Positions 39,718-48,475 are shown, counted from the first letter of the stretch. The stretch is 64,000 nt of DNA from Agromyces archimandritae (GCF_018024495.1 NZ_CP071696.1:2728001-2792000), one strand, 5' to 3'. Translations and numbers: made by a program. Notes: generated by a model not told the origin, from the sequence alone.

Positions 39718-40695
39718 ATGTCAGGTATCGAGACCACCGGTTCGAAGCGGCTCGTGCTCGTTTCGGGGCGCGCGCATCCCGCGCTCGCCGAGCAGATCGC
39801 CGCGGAACTCGGTTCGGAGCTCGTTCCCACCGACGCCCGCACCTTCGCCAACGGCGAGCTGTACGCGCGCTACGACGAGAGCGTGCGCGGCGCGGACGCG
39901 TTCGTCATTCAGTCGCACCCGGCGCCCATCAACGAGTGGCTCATGGAGCAGCTCATCATGGTCGACGCCCTCAAGCGGGCCTCGGCCAAGCGCATCACGG
40001 TGGTCTCGCCGTTCTACCCGTATGCCAGGCAGGACAAGAAGGGCCGCGGCCGCGAGCCGATCTCGGCCCGGCTCGTCGCCGACCTCTACAAGACCGCCGG
40101 GGCCGACCGCATCATGTCGGTGGATCTGCACGCCGCGCAGATCCAGGGCTTCTTCGACGGGCCCCTCGACCACCTGTTCGCCATGCCGGTGCTGCTGAAC
40201 GAGTTCAAGTCGACCCTCGACCCGGCGAGCCTCACGGTCGTCTCGCCCGACATGGGCCGGGTGCGCGTCGCCGACCAGTGGTCCGACAAGCTCGGGGCGC
40301 CGCTCGCGATCATCCACAAGCGCCGCGACCCGTTCGTGCCGAACCAGGTCTCGGTGCACGAGATCGTCGGCGACGTGAAGGGCCGCGTCTGCCTCCTCGT
40401 CGACGACCTCATCGACACGGGTCGCACGATCGTCAAGGCGGCCGAGGCGCTGAAGGCGAACGGCGCGACCGGTGTCGTCGTCGCCGCCACCCACGCCGTG
40501 TTCTCCGACCCGGCGGTGGAGATCCTGCAGTCCGACTTCATCGACCGGGTCGTCGTCACCGACACCCTGCCGGTGCCGGAGGACAAGCGCTGGGATCGCC
40601 TCACGATCCTGCCGATCGCCCCGCTCCTGGCCCGCGCGATCCGCGAGGTCTTCGAAGACGGCTCGGTCACGAGCATGTTCGACGGCGCGGCCTGA
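39718..40695 (+). CDS. prs: Ribose-phosphate pyrophosphokinase
   Basis: Makes PRPP from ribose-5-phosphate and ATP, for nucleotide, histidine and tryptophan synthesis. 325 residues. Motifs: SGRAHPALAEQIAAELG, FANGELYARYDESVRGADAFVIQS, VSPFYPYARQDKKGRGREPISA, and the PRPP-binding loop CLLVDDLIDTGRTI. The ATG at 39718 follows an AGGAGAGG ribosome binding site. glmU-prs is a common pair in actinobacteria. The stop overlaps the ATG of the acyl-CoA ligase. Confidence 0.96.
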   Translation: MSGIETTGSKRLVLVSGRAHPALAEQIAAELGSELVPTDARTFANGELYARYDESVRGADAFVIQSHPAPINEWLMEQLIMVDALKRASAKRITVVSPFYPYARQDKKGRGREPISARLVADLYKTAGADRIMSVDLHAAQIQGFFDGPLDHLFAMPVLLNEFKSTLDPASLTVVSPDMGRVRVADQWSDKLGAPLAIIHKRRDPFVPNQVSVHEIVGDVKGRVCLLVDDLIDTGRTIVKAAEALKANGATGVVVAATHAVFSDPAVEILQSDFIDRVVVTDTLPVPEDKRWDRLTILPIAPLLARAIREVFEDGSVTSMFDGAA

Positions 40696-42401
40696 TGGAC
40701 ATCCACACGCCCCGGCCCTGGCTCGACAGCTATGCCGAGGGCGTGCCCTCGGATGTCGAGGCGCCGCGCGAGTCGCTCTTCGGCATCATCGAGGCCTCGG
40801 TCGACGAGTACCCGGATCATGTGGCGCTCGAGTTCTTCGGCCGCGAGACGACGTACGCCGAACTCGGCGAGCAGATCGCGCATGTGGCCGAGGGGCTGCG
40901 GCGCCTCGGGGTGCAGAAGGGCGACCCGGTCGCGATCGTGCTGCCGAACTGCCCGCAGCATGTCGTCGCGTTCTACGCGATCCTCCGCCTCGGCGGCATC
41001 GTCGTCGAGCACAACCCGCTCTACACGCCGCGCGAGCTCCGGCACCAGTTCGAGGATCACCGCGCCCGCGTCGTGATCGCCTGGGACAAGGTGGTCGGCA
41101 CGATCCGCGACTTCCCCGACGACATCCGGGTGCCGGCGATCGTGTCGGTGGATGTGACGCGCTCGCTGCCGGGTTCGATGCGTTTCGCGCTCCGGCTGCC
41201 GGTGAAGACGGCGCGCGAGTCGCGTGCGGCCCTCACGAACGGCGCGCGCGGCACGACGACGTGGGAGGCGCTCATGGACGCGCCCGCGATCGATCCGCAC
41301 ATCATCTCGCCCGACGCCTCCGACGTCGCACTCATCCAGTACACGAGCGGCACCACGGGCTCGCCGAAGGGCGCGATGCTCACGCATGCGAACCTCGGGG
41401 TGAACGCCGCGCAAGCGCGAGCCTGGGTGCCCGAGATCGAGCGCGGCAGCGCCGTCGTCTACGCCGTGCTGCCGATGTTCCACGCCTACGGGCTGACGCT
41501 GTGCCTCACCTTCGCGATGAGCATGGGCGCCCGGCTGGTGCTCTTCCCGAGCCCCGATCCGGCGCTCGTCCTGAAGGCCGTGAAGCGGCATCCGCCGACC
41601 TTCCTGCCTGCTGTGCCGCCGATCTACGACCGGCTCACGAAGCGCGCCGTCGCCGAGAAGGTCTCGCTGCAGGGCATCCGCATCGCGATCTCGGGGGCGA
41701 TGCCGCTTTCGGCGGCCGTCGTCGAGCCGTGGGAGGAGCTGACGGGCGGCTATCTCGTCGAGGGGTACGGGCTCAGCGAATGCTCCCCGGTGCTCATGGC
41801 GAACCCGGTCGCGCCGAACCGGCGCGCCGGCACGGTCGGCCTGCCGTTGCCGTCGACCGAGGTGCGGATCGTGGATCCCGACGCCCCCGAGAACGAGCGG
41901 CCCGCCGGGGAGGCGGGCGAGCTGACCGTGCGCGGACCGCAGGTGTTCGGCGGGTACTGGGGCAAGGCCGAGGAGACCGAGGCGGTCTTCGTCGCCGACC
42001 CGGCAGGCGGGGCGCCGTGGTTCCGGACGGGTGACATCGTCGAGATGGACGCCGACGGCTTCGTGCGGATCGTCGACCGGATCAAGGAGCTCATCATCAC
42101 GGGCGGCTTCAACGTCATGCCGAGCGAGGTGGAGGCGGCGCTGCGCGGCTACCCGGGCATCCAGGACATCGCCGTCGTCGGCATCCCGGATGCGCGCGAC
42201 GGCGAGCATGTCGTCGCCGCGGTTGTGATGGAGGACGGGCGTCGCCTGGATGAGGCCGAGGTGCGCGCGTGGGCGCGGAAGATCCTGACGCCGTACAAGG
42301 TGCCGCGCCGGGTGATCGCCGTCGATGAGCTGCCGAAGTCGATCATCGGCAAGGTGGTGCGCCGGCAGGTGCGGGATCGGATCCTCGAGCAGGGGCTCTG
42401 A
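40695..42401 (+). CDS. Long-chain fatty-acid-CoA ligase
   Basis: AMP-forming acyl-CoA synthetase of the ANL superfamily, 568 residues. It activates fatty acids via acyl-AMP. The P-loop-like YTSGTTGSPKG is at 216-226; VEGYGLSECSPV, then GEAGELTVRGPQVFGGYW, WFRTGDIVEMDADGF and RIKELIITGGFNVMPSEVE are all present, and the C-terminal lysine motif KSIIGKVVRR. Soluble, possibly membrane-associated. It overlaps the prs stop by one base, so expression is coupled, though no functional link is obvious. Confidence 0.92.
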   Translation: MDIHTPRPWLDSYAEGVPSDVEAPRESLFGIIEASVDEYPDHVALEFFGRETTYAELGEQIAHVAEGLRRLGVQKGDPVAIVLPNCPQHVVAFYAILRLGGIVVEHNPLYTPRELRHQFEDHRARVVIAWDKVVGTIRDFPDDIRVPAIVSVDVTRSLPGSMRFALRLPVKTARESRAALTNGARGTTTWEALMDAPAIDPHIISPDASDVALIQYTSGTTGSPKGAMLTHANLGVNAAQARAWVPEIERGSAVVYAVLPMFHAYGLTLCLTFAMSMGARLVLFPSPDPALVLKAVKRHPPTFLPAVPPIYDRLTKRAVAEKVSLQGIRIAISGAMPLSAAVVEPWEELTGGYLVEGYGLSECSPVLMANPVAPNRRAGTVGLPLPSTEVRIVDPDAPENERPAGEAGELTVRGPQVFGGYWGKAEETEAVFVADPAGGAPWFRTGDIVEMDADGFVRIVDRIKELIITGGFNVMPSEVEAALRGYPGIQDIAVVGIPDARDGEHVVAAVVMEDGRRLDEAEVRAWARKILTPYKVPRRVIAVDELPKSIIGKVVRRQVRDRILEQGL

Positions 42402-42420
42402 GCCGCACGCGAAGCATTCG

Positions 42421-42446
42421 AAAGAACCCTTGCGAAAGGAATCTTT
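42421..42446. promoter_or_regulatory. Likely operator of the MFS/ArsR operon
   Basis: Two 11-bp arms (AAAGAACCCTT at 42421-42431 and AAGGAATCTTT at 42436-42446) are inverted around GCGA with two mismatches. It lies in the -35 region of the promoter whose -10 is TAGGGT at 42454-42459, 6 nt before the MFS ATG. Confidence 0.6.
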
Positions 42447-42465
42447 AGAATACTAGGGTCGGGTC

Positions 42466-43692
42466 ATGACCTCGACTCGGAAGCCCGCCGCCGCGCGCAC
42501 CCTGCCCGCCGCCCTTCGCCGCCCCGCATTCCGCCGCCTCACGGCGGCCTGGGTCTTCACGAACCTCGGCGACAGCATCCTCTTCCTCACCATGGCCGCC
42601 TGGGTGAAAGACCTCACCGGATCGGACGCGCTCGCCGTCGGCGTGCTCGTGACCTTCGGGCTCGCCGCCTTCCTCGCGCCCGTGCTCGGGCAGATCGCCG
42701 ACCGGGTGCGCCGCGCACCCCTGCTGGCCTGGGCGAACTTCGCCCTCGTGCCCGTGGTCGCCGCCCTGCTCTTCGTCGACGCGGACCGGGTGTGGATCGT
42801 CCATGTCGTCTGCTTCGTCTACGGCGCGATCGGCTACCTGACCGGCGCCGCGCAGTCGGGCGTCATCCGCGACCTGCTGCCGGATGAAGAGCTCGCCGGC
42901 GGCAACGGACTGCTCGCCACGATCGACCAGGCCGCCCGCCTCGTCGCCCCGCTCGCCGGCGCCGCGCTCTACTCGGCCTTCGGCGCGCATCTCGTCATCG
43001 TCGTCACCGGCCTGTGCTTCCTCGTCTCGGGGGTGCTGCTCACCCGCCTGCGCATCGTCGAGTCCGAACCGGAATCGGCCGAGGACCGCGGCTCCTACCT
43101 CCGCGAGCTCGGCGCCGGGTTCCGGGCCATCGGCCGAACACCCGGCCTGCTGCCGACGGTCGTCATGCTCGCGGTCGTCATCGCATCCACCGGCCTCGGC
43201 AACGTCGCCGTCTTCCCGGCCCTCGAACTCGGCTTCGGCCTGCCGGCCGCGTGGATCGGCGTCATCGTCACCGTCCAGGGCGTCGGCTCCCTGTTCGCCG
43301 GGGCGACCGCGGCGCGCGTCATCGGCCGGCTCGGCGAACGCCGCACCCTGCTGATCTCGGTCTGGCTGATGGCCGTCGGCGCCCTCAGCCTCCTCGGCTC
43401 GCACGTCGCCGTGCTCATCGCCGGATGCGTGCTCATCGGCTTCGCCGTCACCTGGATGATGGTCGCGGCGACGACGCTCCGGCAGCGGCTCGTGCCCTCG
43501 CGCCTGCAGGGGCGCGTCTCGGCGGCGTTCGGCATCGCGACGGCCGCCCCGCAGTCGATCGCGATGGTCCTCGGCGCCGGGGTGCTCGCCGCCGTGGACT
43601 ACCGCTGGCTCATCGTCGTGAACGTCGCCATGCTCGCGGTGATCGCCCTGGCGGGCATGGCCGGGCGGCGGCGGGTAGGGTCGAGCGCATGA
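42466..43692 (+). CDS. MFS transporter, probable drug exporter
   Basis: A 408-residue major facilitator with about 12 membrane segments. The N-terminal half has RRLTAAWVFTNLGDSILFL and the loop GQIADRVRRAPLL, which is like motif A; the second half has the related ARVIGRLGERRTLL. The RDLLPDEELAGGNGLLATIDQAARLVAPL segment is typical of the MFS_3/enterobactin-exporter-like group. The downstream ArsR-like gene overlaps (ATGA) and probably controls it. Substrate unknown. Confidence 0.88.
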   Translation: MTSTRKPAAARTLPAALRRPAFRRLTAAWVFTNLGDSILFLTMAAWVKDLTGSDALAVGVLVTFGLAAFLAPVLGQIADRVRRAPLLAWANFALVPVVAALLFVDADRVWIVHVVCFVYGAIGYLTGAAQSGVIRDLLPDEELAGGNGLLATIDQAARLVAPLAGAALYSAFGAHLVIVVTGLCFLVSGVLLTRLRIVESEPESAEDRGSYLRELGAGFRAIGRTPGLLPTVVMLAVVIASTGLGNVAVFPALELGFGLPAAWIGVIVTVQGVGSLFAGATAARVIGRLGERRTLLISVWLMAVGALSLLGSHVAVLIAGCVLIGFAVTWMMVAATTLRQRLVPSRLQGRVSAAFGIATAAPQSIAMVLGAGVLAAVDYRWLIVVNVAMLAVIALAGMAGRRRVGSSA

Positions 43693-44315
43693 GCGAGACG
43701 CGCGAGCCGCCGGTGGATGCCGCACGCGATGCCCCCGCGAGCATCTCCGACCCGGCGCGCATCCGCGCGCTCGCGCACCCGATCCGCCTCGCCCTGCTCG
43801 AGGCCCTGCGGAACCACGGCGAGCTCACCGCGACCGAGGCCGGCGAAGCCGTCGGCGAGTCGGCGGCGAGCTGCTCGTTCCACTTGCGCATGCTCGAGAA
43901 GTACGGCTACATCGAACGCGCAGAGCCGCGCGGCCGCGAGAAACCGTGGCGCATCCGCGAGAGCTTCTGGGCGACGGAGCCCGATCTCGCCGAGCACGAC
44001 GGGCTCGCCTCCTCGGCGGCCCTCGGCGAGGCGATGATCGATCACGAGGCGCGCCGCGCGCGCGCCTGGCTGCAGGATCAGCTCGCCGTCACCGACGTCG
44101 ACGAGCGCCGGGTGCAGGCGGCCATGATGACGACCGCCGACTTCTGGGCGACCGACGACGAGCTCGCCGAACTCAAGGCGGACCTCCTCGCGATCCTCGA
44201 ACGTTTCGAGGAGCGCACCGACCGCCCCGAGACCCGCCCCGACGGCGCCAGGCGCGCGCACCTGTTCGCGGTGCTGCAGCCCGATTCGATCAGCGGCACG
44301 GCACCGGCTGAGTAG
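43689..44315 (+). CDS. ArsR-like winged-helix regulator
   Basis: A 208-residue regulator. The DNA-binding part, about residues 20-85, reads DPARIRALAHPIRLALLEALRNHGELTATEAGEAVGESAASCSFHLRMLEKYGYIER, as in ArsR/HTH_20 proteins. The C-terminal 110 residues are helical and probably bind a ligand; the cysteine metal-site pattern of true ArsR is absent. The ATG overlaps the MFS stop, and an internal TAGGGT 7 nt upstream could also start a leaderless transcript. It is likely an autoregulated repressor of the exporter. Confidence 0.85.
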   Translation: MSETREPPVDAARDAPASISDPARIRALAHPIRLALLEALRNHGELTATEAGEAVGESAASCSFHLRMLEKYGYIERAEPRGREKPWRIRESFWATEPDLAEHDGLASSAALGEAMIDHEARRARAWLQDQLAVTDVDERRVQAAMMTTADFWATDDELAELKADLLAILERFEERTDRPETRPDGARRAHLFAVLQPDSISGTAPAE

Positions 44316-44366
44316 CCGGACCCGGCGCCGCACCGGCATCCACCGCGCCGGCCCCGAGACGACCCG

Positions 44367-44645
44367 TTAGACGCCGACGCCCGGCACGATCCGCGGCATC
44401 ACCGGGAACGGCCCGAGGTTGCCGAGCGGAACGGTGCGCCCGCCCTCCTCACGGGCGTCGCACGCCCAGCCGGGGGCTCCTGCCCCGAAGAGCTCGAAGC
44501 GCACGACGCCGACGGCGTCGTCGTCGAACGCCCGCGCATGCACATTGCAGACGGCGACCGCCGTCGAATGCGACACCGAGACGGTCGAGAGCACGACGGG
44601 CAGGACGAGGGCGACGAGCGCCACGAGCACGACCCAGCGGATCAC
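44367..44645 (-). CDS. Small membrane-anchored protein, start uncertain
   Basis: From the GTG at 44645 it gives 92 residues: an N-terminal membrane helix (VVLVALVALVLPVVLSTVSV) and an extracytoplasmic part with two cysteines (VAVCNVHAR, PGWACDAR), which could form a disulfide. The frame is open further upstream and encodes a plausible cytoplasmic segment (NDDTHPELAGYEPHGESSPFARRRR) back to the gnd stop, but no ATG, GTG or TTG is available there; a CTG overlaps the gnd stop. The true start may be that CTG. Function unknown. Confidence 0.6.
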   Translation of the reverse strand: MIRWVVLVALVALVLPVVLSTVSVSHSTAVAVCNVHARAFDDDAVGVVRFELFGAGAPGWACDAREEGGRTVPLGNLGPFPVMPRIVPGVGV

Positions 44646-44719
44646 GCGCCTCCGGCGGGCGAACGGCGAGGACTCGCCGTGCGGTTCGTAGCCGGCGAGT
44701 TCGGGGTGGGTGTCGTCGT

Positions 44720-46180
44720 TCAGTGCCAGCTCGGCTCGGTCTCGATCTCGCTGCGGTCGCCCGACCACAGCGTGTGGAAGACGCCGTCCTTGTCGACACG
44801 CTTGTAGGTGTGCGCGCCGAAGAAGTCGCGCTGGCCCTGGATGAGCGCGGCGGGCAGGCGCTTGGCGCGCAGGCCGTCGTAGTAGGCGAGCGACGAGGAG
44901 AACGCCGGCGTGGGGATGCCCGCGAGCGCGGCCGTGGCGACGACCTTGCGCCAGGCGCCCTCGGCCTCGGCGACGGCGTCGCGGAAGTACGGGGCGACGA
45001 CGAGGGCGACGAGCTCGGGGTCGTCGGCGTAGGCGTCGGCGATGCGGTTGAGGAAGCGGGCGCGGATGATGCAGCCGGCACGCCAGATCTTCGCGATCTC
45101 GCCCTTGTCGATGTTCCAGCCGAACTGCTCGGCCCCGGCGATGATCTCGTCGAAGCCCTGCGAGTAGGCGATGATCTTCGACGCGTAGAGGGCCCTGCGA
45201 ACCTCGTCGATGAAGACGTCGGCGTCGTCGGCCTTCCAGGCGACGGCCGGGCCGGGCAGAGCCTGCGCGGCCGCGCGCTGCGCGGGCTTCGAGGACAGCG
45301 AGCGGGCGAAGACGGCCTCGGCGATGCCGGAGACGGGCACGCCCAGGTCGAGGGCGTTCTGCACGGTCCAGGCGCCGGTGCCCTTGGCGCCGGCCTGGTC
45401 GAGGATGACGTCGACGAGCGGCTCGCCGGTGGCGGCGTCGACCTGGCGCAGCACCTCGGCGGTGATCTCGATGAGGTAGCTCTCCAGCTCGGTGGTGTTC
45501 CACGCGGCGAAGATGTCGGCGATCTCGGCGGGCGACTTGCCGGTGCCGTGCCGGATGAGGTCGTAGGCCTCGGCGATGAGCTGCATGTCGGCGTACTCGA
45601 TGCCGTTGTGCACCATCTTCACGAAGTGGCCGGCGCCGTCGGTGCCGACATGCGTGACGCACGGCTCGCCGTCTTCGGGGGCCTTGGCGGCGATGGTCTT
45701 CAGGATCGGGCCGAGCGTCTCGTAGGACTCCGCCGTGCCGCCTGGCATGATCGAGGGGCCGTTCAGCGCGCCCTCCTCGCCGCCGGAGACGCCCATGCCG
45801 ACGAAGTGGATGCCGGTGGGCTTCAGCTCGGCCTCGCGGCGGATGGTGTCGTGGAAGTTCGCGTTGCCGCCGTCGACGATGATGTCGCCCGGCTCGAAGC
45901 GGGCGGCGAGCTCGGCGATGACCGCGTCGGTGCCGCGACCGGCCTGCACCATGATGATCGCCGTGCGGGGCTTGGCGAGCGAGGCGACGAAGTCGTCGTA
46001 CGTCTCGCTCGCGACGAACCCGGCTTCGGGATGCTCGGAGACGAGGGTGCGCGTGCGCTCGGGGGAGCGGTTGAACACGGCGACGGTGTTGCCGTCGCGG
46101 CTCGCCAGATTGCGGGCCAGGTTCGAGCCCATGACGGCGAGGCCGACGACCCCGATGTTCGCGGTTCCGGTTGCAGGCAC
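44720..46180 (-). CDS. gnd: 6-phosphogluconate dehydrogenase (decarboxylating)
   Basis: Oxidises 6-phosphogluconate to ribulose-5-phosphate with NADP+ in the pentose phosphate pathway. 486 residues, the long form. The N-terminal NAD(P) motif reads IGVVGLAVMGSNLARN; downstream are VDGGNANFHDTIRREAEL, GVSGGEEGALNGPSIMPGG and the catalytic KMVHNGIEYADMQLIAEAY, with TGKSPAEI and QGQRDFFGAHTYKRVD. I chose the GTG at 46180 because AGGAG lies 7 nt upstream. Divergent from gluconokinase, which makes its substrate. Confidence 0.96.
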   Translation of the reverse strand: MPATGTANIGVVGLAVMGSNLARNLASRDGNTVAVFNRSPERTRTLVSEHPEAGFVASETYDDFVASLAKPRTAIIMVQAGRGTDAVIAELAARFEPGDIIVDGGNANFHDTIRREAELKPTGIHFVGMGVSGGEEGALNGPSIMPGGTAESYETLGPILKTIAAKAPEDGEPCVTHVGTDGAGHFVKMVHNGIEYADMQLIAEAYDLIRHGTGKSPAEIADIFAAWNTTELESYLIEITAEVLRQVDAATGEPLVDVILDQAGAKGTGAWTVQNALDLGVPVSGIAEAVFARSLSSKPAQRAAAQALPGPAVAWKADDADVFIDEVRRALYASKIIAYSQGFDEIIAGAEQFGWNIDKGEIAKIWRAGCIIRARFLNRIADAYADDPELVALVVAPYFRDAVAEAEGAWRKVVATAALAGIPTPAFSSSLAYYDGLRAKRLPAALIQGQRDFFGAHTYKRVDKDGVFHTLWSGDRSEIETEPSWH

Positions 46181-46230
46181 GGAGGTTCTCCTCGGTAGTG
46201 GAAGCGGGTTCGGCTCCAGCGTACTGCGAC

Positions 46231-46267
46231 CGCACCTCACTGTTGCGGGGAGTGGCGGTGAGGTGCG
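46231..46267. promoter_or_regulatory. Inverted repeat between gnd and gntK
   Basis: Perfect 10-bp arms CGCACCTCAC (46231-46240) and GTGAGGTGCG (46258-46267), spaced by 17 nt, lie in the 146-bp divergent promoter region and could be the site of a gluconate-type regulator. The gntK -10 TACGCT (46315-46320) lies 6 nt before its ATG. Confidence 0.5.
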
Positions 46268-46326
46268 CCCCGGGCGGGGGCGGCGCCTCGCGGTCGGCAC
46301 GTCGCGCTGCCGCGTACGCTTGCGGC

Positions 46327-46866
46327 ATGGATCCCGCCCCGCAGCCGTCGACCCCGCAGCGCCTCGTCGTGATGGGGGTGCAGGGCTCCGGCAAGTCGAC
46401 GCTCGGGCGGCTGCTGGCCGAGCGTCTCGGCGCCGTGTTCATCGACGCCGATGATCTGCATCCCGAGGCGAACCGACGCAAGATGGCCTCGGGCATGCCG
46501 CTCGACGACGACGATCGGCGGCCGTGGCTGGATGCCGTGGCGGCGGCCTTCGCGGCGGCCCCGCCGCCCGTGGTGCTCGCCTGCTCGGCGCTCCGCCGCC
46601 GGTATCGCGACCGGGTGCGCGAAGCGGTGCCGGATGCGGTGTTCGTGCATCCGGCCGGCACGCGGTCGCTGCTGCGGCAGCGGCTCGCGGGCCGCGACCA
46701 CGAGTTCATGCCCGCGCGCCTGCTCGACGGGCAGCTCGCCACGCTCGAACCGCTCGAGGCCGATGAGGCCGGGTTCGACGTGACGATCGGGCCGCCGCCG
46801 GGCGAGATCGTCGATGGGATCCTCGAGCGCCTGGCCGAAGGCGAGCCTGGTAGGCTGGGCGATTGA
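46327..46866 (+). CDS. gntK: Gluconokinase
   Basis: Phosphorylates gluconate to 6-phosphogluconate, the substrate of the divergent gnd product. 179 residues, normal for the GntK/IdnK family. P-loop GVQGSGKST at 17-25, followed by FIDADDLHPEANRRKMASGMPLDDDDRRPWL (typical substrate-binding segment) and LACSALRRRYRDRVRE, RLAGRDHEFMPARLLDGQLATLEPLE. The ATG at 46327 is 6 nt after a TACGCT hexamer, so a leaderless mRNA is likely. Confidence 0.93.
   Translation: MDPAPQPSTPQRLVVMGVQGSGKSTLGRLLAERLGAVFIDADDLHPEANRRKMASGMPLDDDDRRPWLDAVAAAFAAAPPPVVLACSALRRRYRDRVREAVPDAVFVHPAGTRSLLRQRLAGRDHEFMPARLLDGQLATLEPLEADEAGFDVTIGPPPGEIVDGILERLAEGEPGRLGD
46851..46856 (+). promoter_or_regulatory. Possible -10 element of rplY
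   Basis: TAGGCT near the end of gntK; a transcript from about 46863 would have a leader of roughly 165 nt before rplY. The leader holds GC-rich inverted repeats (for example CGGGCGAGAGCCCG at 46883-46896) but no recognised riboswitch. Confidence 0.35.
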
Positions 46867-47027
46867 ACTTCGGCGAGGGATGTCGGGCGAGAGCCCGTCG
46901 TCCGTGATCGACGCGGTGGCAAACGGCTTCACGGCGTTTCCTCACGCACCAGCGCTCATCAAGTGCCGCGCGTTCGAGTTGAAGACAACCCCGATCGACA
47001 GGGCGTGAAGGCCCGAAGGAGACCACC

Positions 47028-47669
47028 ATGGACGAAGACAACAAGATCGTCGCAGAACCCCGCGACGTGTTCGGCAAGGGCGCGGCCCGCAAGATCCGCG
47101 CCGCCGGCAAGATCCCCGCCGTGCTCTACGGCCACGGCACCGAGCCGGTGCACCTCACGCTGCCCGCCCACGAGACCGGCCTCCTGCTCCGCAAGGCGAA
47201 CGCCGTGCTCGACGTGCAGATCTCCGGCAAGAGCCAGCTCGCCCTCGTGAAGGACGTGCAGAAGGACCCGGTGCACCAGATCATCGAGCACCTCGACCTC
47301 ATCGTCGTCAAGCGCGGCGAGAAGGTCCAGGTCGAGGTTCCCGTGCACGTGCAGGGCGAGCCCTTCTCCGGCACCATCGCCGACCTCGACGCCAAGTCGC
47401 TGCTGCTCGAGGTCGAGGCCACGCACATCCCCGAGTCGGTCGTCGTCGACGTCGAGGGCCTCGAAGAGGGCACTCAGATCCTCGCGCAGGAGGTCACGCT
47501 GCCCCGCGGTGCCGCGCTCCTCACCGACCCTGAGACGCTCGTCGTGAACGTCCACGTGCCGCAGAAGGTCGACCTGGGCGAAGAGCCCGAGGTCGAGGGC
47601 GAAGAGGCCGAGGGCGGGGAGGTCGCCGAGGGCGAGACCGCCGAAGCCGAAGGCGAGTCGGCGGAGTAA
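47028..47669 (+). CDS. rplY: 50S ribosomal protein L25/general stress protein Ctc
   Basis: Binds 5S rRNA in the large subunit. 213 residues, the long Ctc-type with an N-terminal L25 domain (about 1-95: RDVFGKGAARKIRAAGKIPAVLYGHGTEPVHLTL) and a C-terminal TL5-like domain (about 100-190: VPVHVQGEPFSGTIADLD, ILAQEVTLPRGAALLTDPETLVVNV). The acidic tail after 190 is a common feature in actinobacteria. A good Shine-Dalgarno (GAAGGAGA) precedes the ATG. pth and mfd follow further on, as in many actinobacteria, but a TetR cluster is inserted between here. Confidence 0.95.
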   Translation: MDEDNKIVAEPRDVFGKGAARKIRAAGKIPAVLYGHGTEPVHLTLPAHETGLLLRKANAVLDVQISGKSQLALVKDVQKDPVHQIIEHLDLIVVKRGEKVQVEVPVHVQGEPFSGTIADLDAKSLLLEVEATHIPESVVVDVEGLEEGTQILAQEVTLPRGAALLTDPETLVVNVHVPQKVDLGEEPEVEGEEAEGGEVAEGETAEAEGESAE

Positions 47670-47685
47670 GTCCGCAGGTTCCCAC

Positions 47686-47720
47686 ACGGGCCCGGGTGCG
47701 CGAGAGCGCCCCGGGCCCGT
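47686..47720. terminator. Terminator between rplY and the TetR gene
   Basis: ACGGGCCCGGG (47686-47696) pairs perfectly with CCCGGGCCCGT (47710-47720) around a 13-nt loop, between two convergent genes. Confidence 0.85.
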
Positions 47721-47765
47721 CGTCGTTCCCGGAGGTTCGGGTGGGGTCCGCGAGTGGATGCCCGG

Positions 47766-48398
47766 CTACCCGAACAAGGCGGCGGCCGCCTCAGGCTCGA
47801 TCTCGCGGACGATGCCGGCGAGCGTGCCTTCCAGCAGCGCGACGATCTCGGGTGCGGGCCGCCCGGCGCCGTGCACGGCATCCACGAGCATCTGCTCGAC
47901 GAAGGCGATCCAGGCGCGCAGGCCGAACCTCAGAGATTCGGAGACCTCGATGCCCCGGTCGACGAAGAGCGCGGTGACGCGGTCGGTCTGCAGCACCCGG
48001 GCCTGTTCGACGACGGCGCGGATCTCGGGGTCGCCGCTGGCGGTGCCGCGCACGAGCGAGAAGAAGGTGCCGCCGTGGTCGCGCACGAAGCCGACGGTGC
48101 GCTCGAGGGTGTCGTGCAGGCGGGGGAGGGGCTCCAGTTCGGGCCGCGGCTCGGTGGCCCGCAGCATGCTGTCGCGGGCGGTGCGGACGAGTTCGCGGCT
48201 GAGGCCCTGCTTCGAGCCGAAGTAGTGGAACACGAGGCCGCGGGAGACCCCGGCATCGGCGGCGAGGGCCTCGAGGCTGATCTCGCCGAGGGGGTGTTCG
48301 GCCAGGGCTGCGACGCCGAGGGCGACGAGCTGGGCGCGGCGTTCTTCGGGGGTGAGTCGTGCGCGTCGTCCCGAGGCGGCGGCTCGTGGAGCAGGCAT
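47766..48398 (-). CDS. TetR-family transcriptional regulator
   Basis: A 210-residue regulator. The N-terminal helix-turn-helix (about residues 15-60) reads EERRAQLVALGVAALAEHPLGEISLEALAADAGVSRGLVFHYFGSKQGL; the rest is a helical ligand domain. It is divergent from a gene for a secreted DUF6230-like protein, and an 8-bp inverted repeat TTATTGAC/GTCAATAA lies between them, overlapping the -35 of that promoter. It probably represses both directions. The inducer is unknown. Confidence 0.92.
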   Translation of the reverse strand: MPAPRAAASGRRARLTPEERRAQLVALGVAALAEHPLGEISLEALAADAGVSRGLVFHYFGSKQGLSRELVRTARDSMLRATEPRPELEPLPRLHDTLERTVGFVRDHGGTFFSLVRGTASGDPEIRAVVEQARVLQTDRVTALFVDRGIEVSESLRFGLRAWIAFVEQMLVDAVHGAGRPAPEIVALLEGTLAGIVREIEPEAAAALFG

Positions 48399-48442
48399 GC
48401 TTCGAGGGTATCGGCGACCGGCGCGGAGCCGGCGCGGATCGG

Positions 48443-48475
48443 TTATTGACGGCCGGTCAATAATCCGTCTACCCT
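48443..48475 (+). promoter_or_regulatory. TetR operator and promoter of the DUF6230-DUF6114 cluster
   Basis: Palindrome TTATTGAC-N5-GTCAATAA at 48443-48463 overlaps TTGACG (48446-48451); -10 TACCCT follows at 48470-48475 with 18-bp spacing. The transcript would have a leader of about 70 nt with a good ribosome binding site. Confidence 0.75.

Noticed and set aside
46867..47027. Riboswitch in the rplY leader
   Set aside because: Only short GC-rich hairpins are seen; no known riboswitch core could be matched.
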